From assembly GCA_937891565.1 (NCBI GenBank), contig CALAHA010000354.1, forward strand, positions 1 to 7,173: 7,173 bases of DNA, in the 5' to 3' direction. Under the pieces are notes generated by a model. That model did no database searches. It was not told the origin of the DNA and saw only the letters and a list, made by a program, of their open reading frames with translations. This DNA comes from an uncultured Ilumatobacter sp. (GTDB lineage: Bacteria; Actinomycetota; Acidimicrobiia; Acidimicrobiales; Ilumatobacteraceae). Numbering within the stretch: the stretch's first letter is position 1; each line of letters begins with the position of its first letter. The position numbers were made by a program, and so were the translations under genes. Below, one piece after another: positions 4,996 to 7,173 of the stretch.

Positions 4996-6209
4996 CTGAG
5001 GTTGACGCCGGGTCGTTTGAACAACTTGCGGTGCCACCGACTCGGGGTGAGTGCGACGGCGCGCGGCTCGTCTTCGAACATCCAGCGGGCGAAGTTGCGC
5101 TTGCCCCACGGGCCACTGGCAGCGACGACTCTGATCGCACCGCGCGCACCCCACGGTTTGGCGAGCACCTTGCCGAGCGCCCGCGACATTTTGTGATCGG
5201 CAAACAGGTGATACTCGACTTCTCGCTCGTAAATACCTGCTGCCGCGCTCGGGTGGAGTGCGCCGGCGGCGTCGACTGCTTCGGCTGCAAGTCGGCCTGT
5301 CAGTAATGCCTGACCGATGCCTTCGCCCGTCATAACGTCGGTGGCCATCGCAGCATCACCGGTAAACAGGACGCGGCCGCGAGCGAGCACTGCCTCGTCG
5401 ACACGCGCCGGGATCGGCCACGCGGTGTGTCGCTCCTCCAACTTGAAGTCAGGCCCCAGAGCCTCGACGATGTGCGGGCGCTCAAGCAAGTCAAGCCACA
5501 GCTGCTTCATATCTTTGGTCTTGACTGCACCGCCGCGCAGCACCCCAAAGCCGATGTTGAACCGCCCGTTCGGCAGTGGGAACGACCAGGCGTACCCCGG
5601 CAGAAGGTCGGCTTCGAACCAGACGTGCAGCTGCTTCGCCGCTGACCCGGTCGCGCCGCGGCCGTACTGCCGAAAACCGTGCCACTCCCCCAAGTATCCC
5701 TGCTCGTTGATCCCGAGCGCCTTGCGCACTGGGCTCCACATGCCATCAGCGGCAATTACATAGCGAGTGGTGATGTCGAGGCGTTCCGCAACGACCTCGA
5801 TGCGGTCATCATGCTCGACCATTGACTCGAACCCGTGCCCGTCGCGCACATCGACCCCGGCAGCTCGAGCCAACTCGACGAGTGCGTTGTCGAGTTGGAG
5901 TCTCGGCGCAACGGCGGCATACGTGCCCGGTCCGTCGAGCGGAACATCGACCGAACGACCTGACGGCGAGCGCAGCGATGCGCCGTCGACCTCAAACCAG
6001 TCGTCGACGGTGTCCGGGTCGAAGGCAAGCAGTTCGAGCTCACGCAACGCCAGGGTGGTCAGGCCATCCCCGCAGCACTTGTCGCGCGGGAAGGCCGCTC
6101 GATCGATCAACACAACGTCACGGCCAGACCGAGCGAGGGCAATTGCCGCTGCCGATCCGGCGGGGCCGCCACCCACCACCAGCACGTCGGTCGACACGTT
6201 CTCGTTCAC
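4992..6209 (-). CDS. Geranylgeranyl-reductase-family FAD-dependent oxidoreductase
   Basis: From GTG 6209 this is a 405-residue flavoprotein. The FAD Rossmann motif VVGGGPAGSAAAIALA is at 11-26, with Asp36 ending the second strand (VLIDR). DKCCGDGL (43-50) is the CGDG signature of the geranylgeranyl reductase family. ADGMWSPVRKALG (154-166) is the second FAD motif, YAWSFP (206-211) the family's Y-x-W-x-F-P, and GDAAMATD (284-291) contacts FAD. Members reduce double bonds of isoprenoid chains; in actinobacteria MenJ reduces menaquinone. Lipid or quinone tailoring is the best guess, with the exact substrate open. In-frame GTG 6251 is an alternative start. 6209 is preferred because TAGCCT lies 7 nt upstream and the Rossmann fold starts soon after. 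The gene follows the small unknown gene by 75 nt. Its TAG lies inside repeat copy 2. Confidence 0.88.
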   Translation of the reverse strand: MNENVSTDVLVVGGGPAGSAAAIALARSGRDVVLIDRAAFPRDKCCGDGLTTLALRELELLAFDPDTVDDWFEVDGASLRSPSGRSVDVPLDGPGTYAAVAPRLQLDNALVELARAAGVDVRDGHGFESMVEHDDRIEVVAERLDITTRYVIAADGMWSPVRKALGINEQGYLGEWHGFRQYGRGATGSAAKQLHVWFEADLLPGYAWSFPLPNGRFNIGFGVLRGGAVKTKDMKQLWLDLLERPHIVEALGPDFKLEERHTAWPIPARVDEAVLARGRVLFTGDAAMATDVMTGEGIGQALLTGRLAAEAVDAAGALHPSAAAGIYEREVEYHLFADHKMSRALGKVLAKPWGARGAIRVVAASGPWGKRNFARWMFEDEPRAVALTPSRWHRKLFKRPGVNLR

Positions 6210-6216
6210 GTTGTGC

Positions 6217-6222
6217 AGGCTA
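6217..6222 (-). promoter_or_regulatory. Candidate -10 box of the reductase gene (leaderless start)
   Basis: On the minus strand this reads TAGCCT, fitting TANNNT, and ends 7 nt before the GTG at 6209. It favours that start over the upstream GTG at 6251. No Shine-Dalgarno or clear -35 box is visible. Confidence 0.35.
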
Positions 6223-6284
6223 GAAGCGCTCGCCGACAAGTGCGTGATCACGCTCGTCGATGTGCAAACAGTTACACCTCTGGG

Positions 6285-6632
6285 TCAGCTCGGCAGCTCG
6301 GTGTGGACGTTGACGCCAGCGACTGTCAGGCCGATGCCGTCTTTGTCAATGTCGCCCACTGTGCCGGCGCTCTCGGACACCTCTTCGATGTCGTCTTTGA
6401 TCTCTTTGCCTTCGTACAGCTCGCTGAGGGTGACCATGGCACCAGCCAACGCTGCACCGAGCAATCCTCCCTTGCGACGACCGGCTTCGATAGAAGAGAG
6501 TTTCCGTGACGCTCGATATTCCTCCCGGTCGCGGATGATTCGCACTTGCAGCTCGTCGTCCAACCCGGCGAGTTCCTGAGCGTCGTGTCGGTCGGAGGTC
6601 GCGTTTGTAGCGCCGTTGAGATCTTCGCTCAT
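6285..6632 (-). CDS. Small protein of unknown function with a short hydrophobic segment
   Basis: I do not recognise this 115-residue protein. Residues 1-30 are polar and acidic. Residues 30-54 are strongly charged (RIIRDREEYRASRKL, then GRRKG) and probably helical. A hydrophobic, glycine/alanine-rich stretch follows (GGLLGAALAGAMVTL, 55-69) that is marginal for a membrane span. The C-terminus is acidic (74-87), then GTVGDIDKDGIGLTVAGVNV. No catalytic motif or signal peptide is evident. The arrangement could be a membrane-associated or helical adaptor protein, which is speculation. ATG 6632 was chosen because TATTCT lies 6 nt upstream; GTG 6638 would add two residues (M-C). It is divergent from the MoxR gene across an 86-bp spacer and is followed by the reductase gene on the same strand. 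Confidence 0.7.
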   Translation of the reverse strand: MSEDLNGATNATSDRHDAQELAGLDDELQVRIIRDREEYRASRKLSSIEAGRRKGGLLGAALAGAMVTLSELYEGKEIKDDIEEVSESAGTVGDIDKDGIGLTVAGVNVHTELPS

Positions 6633-6638
6633 GCACAA

Positions 6639-6644
6639 AGAATA
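6639..6644 (-). promoter_or_regulatory. Candidate -10 box of the small unknown gene (leaderless start)
   Basis: On the minus strand this reads TATTCT, a good -10, ending 6 nt before the ATG at 6632. With no Shine-Dalgarno in between, a leaderless transcript is the simplest reading. It lies in the 86-bp spacer shared with the divergent MoxR gene. Confidence 0.45.
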
Positions 6645-6702
6645 CTGAGAAACGTTGCCGCGAAGCAGGCAGCCCCGAACGGCGGCGTCGATGCATCACA
6701 GC

Positions 6703-6708
6703 TAACGT
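6703..6708 (+). promoter_or_regulatory. Possible -10 box of the MoxR gene
   Basis: TAACGT fits TANNNT and ends 10 nt before the ATG at 6719. An AAGGG (6710-6714) lies only 4 nt before that ATG, closer than usual for a Shine-Dalgarno. Whether the mRNA is leaderless or has a very short leader is unclear. Confidence 0.25.
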
Positions 6709-6718
6709 CAAGGGTCGA

Positions 6719-7173
6719 ATGAGCGACTTCGAGATGGCGGACACCAACCCGTCCCGGCCCAACGCAGGCACTCCCACAGCAAGCGGCGGCCTCGCGGCGC
6801 CCGTCGCGCCAATGAATGACGCGGCGACTGCAGAGACCTTCGAGAAAGTCTTCTTCGAGTTGCGCAAGGTGATCGTCGGCCAGTCGCGATTGTTGGAACG
6901 TTTACTCGTTGGCGTCTTGTGTCGCGGCCACTGCCTGCTCGAATCGGTTCCGGGTCTCGCAAAGACACTCGCCGCTGAAACGCTCGCCGCCGTGGTCGGT
7001 GGGTCGTTCGCTCGGATCCAGTTCACCCCCGACCTCTTGCCGTCCGACATCGTCGGGACGCGCATCTACCGTGCGGGCAGCGAGACCTTCGACGTCGAAC
7101 TTGGCCCCGTGTTCGTCAACTTTCTACTGACCGACGAAATCAACCGTGCCCCCGCCAAGGTCCAGTCGGCACT
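6719..7173 (+). CDS. MoxR-family AAA+ ATPase, N-terminal part
   Basis: The frame is open from ATG 6719 to the window edge (151 complete codons). MoxR ATPases are chaperone-like AAA+ proteins, often encoded beside DUF58 and von Willebrand A domain proteins, that help mature protein complexes. Residues 1-38 are a Thr/Pro/Ala-rich, probably disordered extension. The family core follows: VIVGQ (51-55), LLVGVLCRGHCLLE (62-75), the Walker A region ESVPGLAKT (75-83), FARIQFTPDLLPSDIVGT (98-114), FDVELGPVFVN (124-134) and Walker B with the Asn-Arg loop LLTDEINRAP (136-145). One oddity is Ser76, where Walker A normally begins with Gly (GVPG); Lys82 and Thr83 are kept. About half of a normal-length protein lies outside the window. 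Starts at 6734 or 6812 are possible. Confidence 0.93.
   Translation, partial: MSDFEMADTNPSRPNAGTPTASGGLAAPVAPMNDAATAETFEKVFFELRKVIVGQSRLLERLLVGVLCRGHCLLESVPGLAKTLAAETLAAVVGGSFARIQFTPDLLPSDIVGTRIYRAGSETFDVELGPVFVNFLLTDEINRAPAKVQSA

Noticed and set aside
4901..5290. Upstream extension of the SDR reading frame
   Set aside because: The extra 130 residues resemble nothing, overlap the conserved end of the reductase gene and pass through the repeat. ATG 4900 gives a normal SDR N-terminus.

Overview
The window looks like chromosomal core sequence from a high-GC actinobacterium, most likely of the class Acidimicrobiia (Ilumatobacter-like). This rests on protein style, high GC, a septum-formation-type domain found mainly in actinobacteria, and start codons that look leaderless. 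The lineage is an inference from reading alone; no search was run.

Left part (1-1260). On the minus strand lie rimP and the first codons of nusA, overlapping as ATGA: the classic ribosome-maturation/transcription-elongation operon. rimP has a good extended -10 promoter, a leader of about 95 nt with a 13-bp hairpin, and a strong Shine-Dalgarno. Between that promoter and proS is the remnant of a septum-formation-family protein. It is readable only with two single-base frame changes that cancel each other.

Middle (1260-4995). proS (prolyl-tRNA synthetase, plus strand) converges on a minus-strand pair: an SDR-type (3R)-hydroxyacyl-CoA dehydrogenase followed by a MaoC/hydratase-2 enzyme. Together these would do the hydration and second oxidation of a beta-oxidation-like cycle, as the eukaryotic multifunctional enzyme type 2 does in one chain. 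The pair is bounded by two inverted copies of a 37-bp hairpin repeat (36/37 identical). Each copy begins at the TAG stop codon of the gene outside it (proS on the left, the flavoprotein on the right).

Right part (4992-7173). A geranylgeranyl-reductase-family flavoprotein follows a small gene of unknown function, both on the minus strand. A MoxR-type AAA+ ATPase starts divergently at 6719 and runs off the window.

Four genes without a visible Shine-Dalgarno (proS, SDR, reductase, small unknown) each have a TANNNT box 6-7 nt before the start codon. That is the spacing of leaderless mRNAs, and it helps choose their starts. rimP, nusA and maoC carry Shine-Dalgarno sequences. No tRNA, rRNA, CRISPR array or transposase gene was seen.
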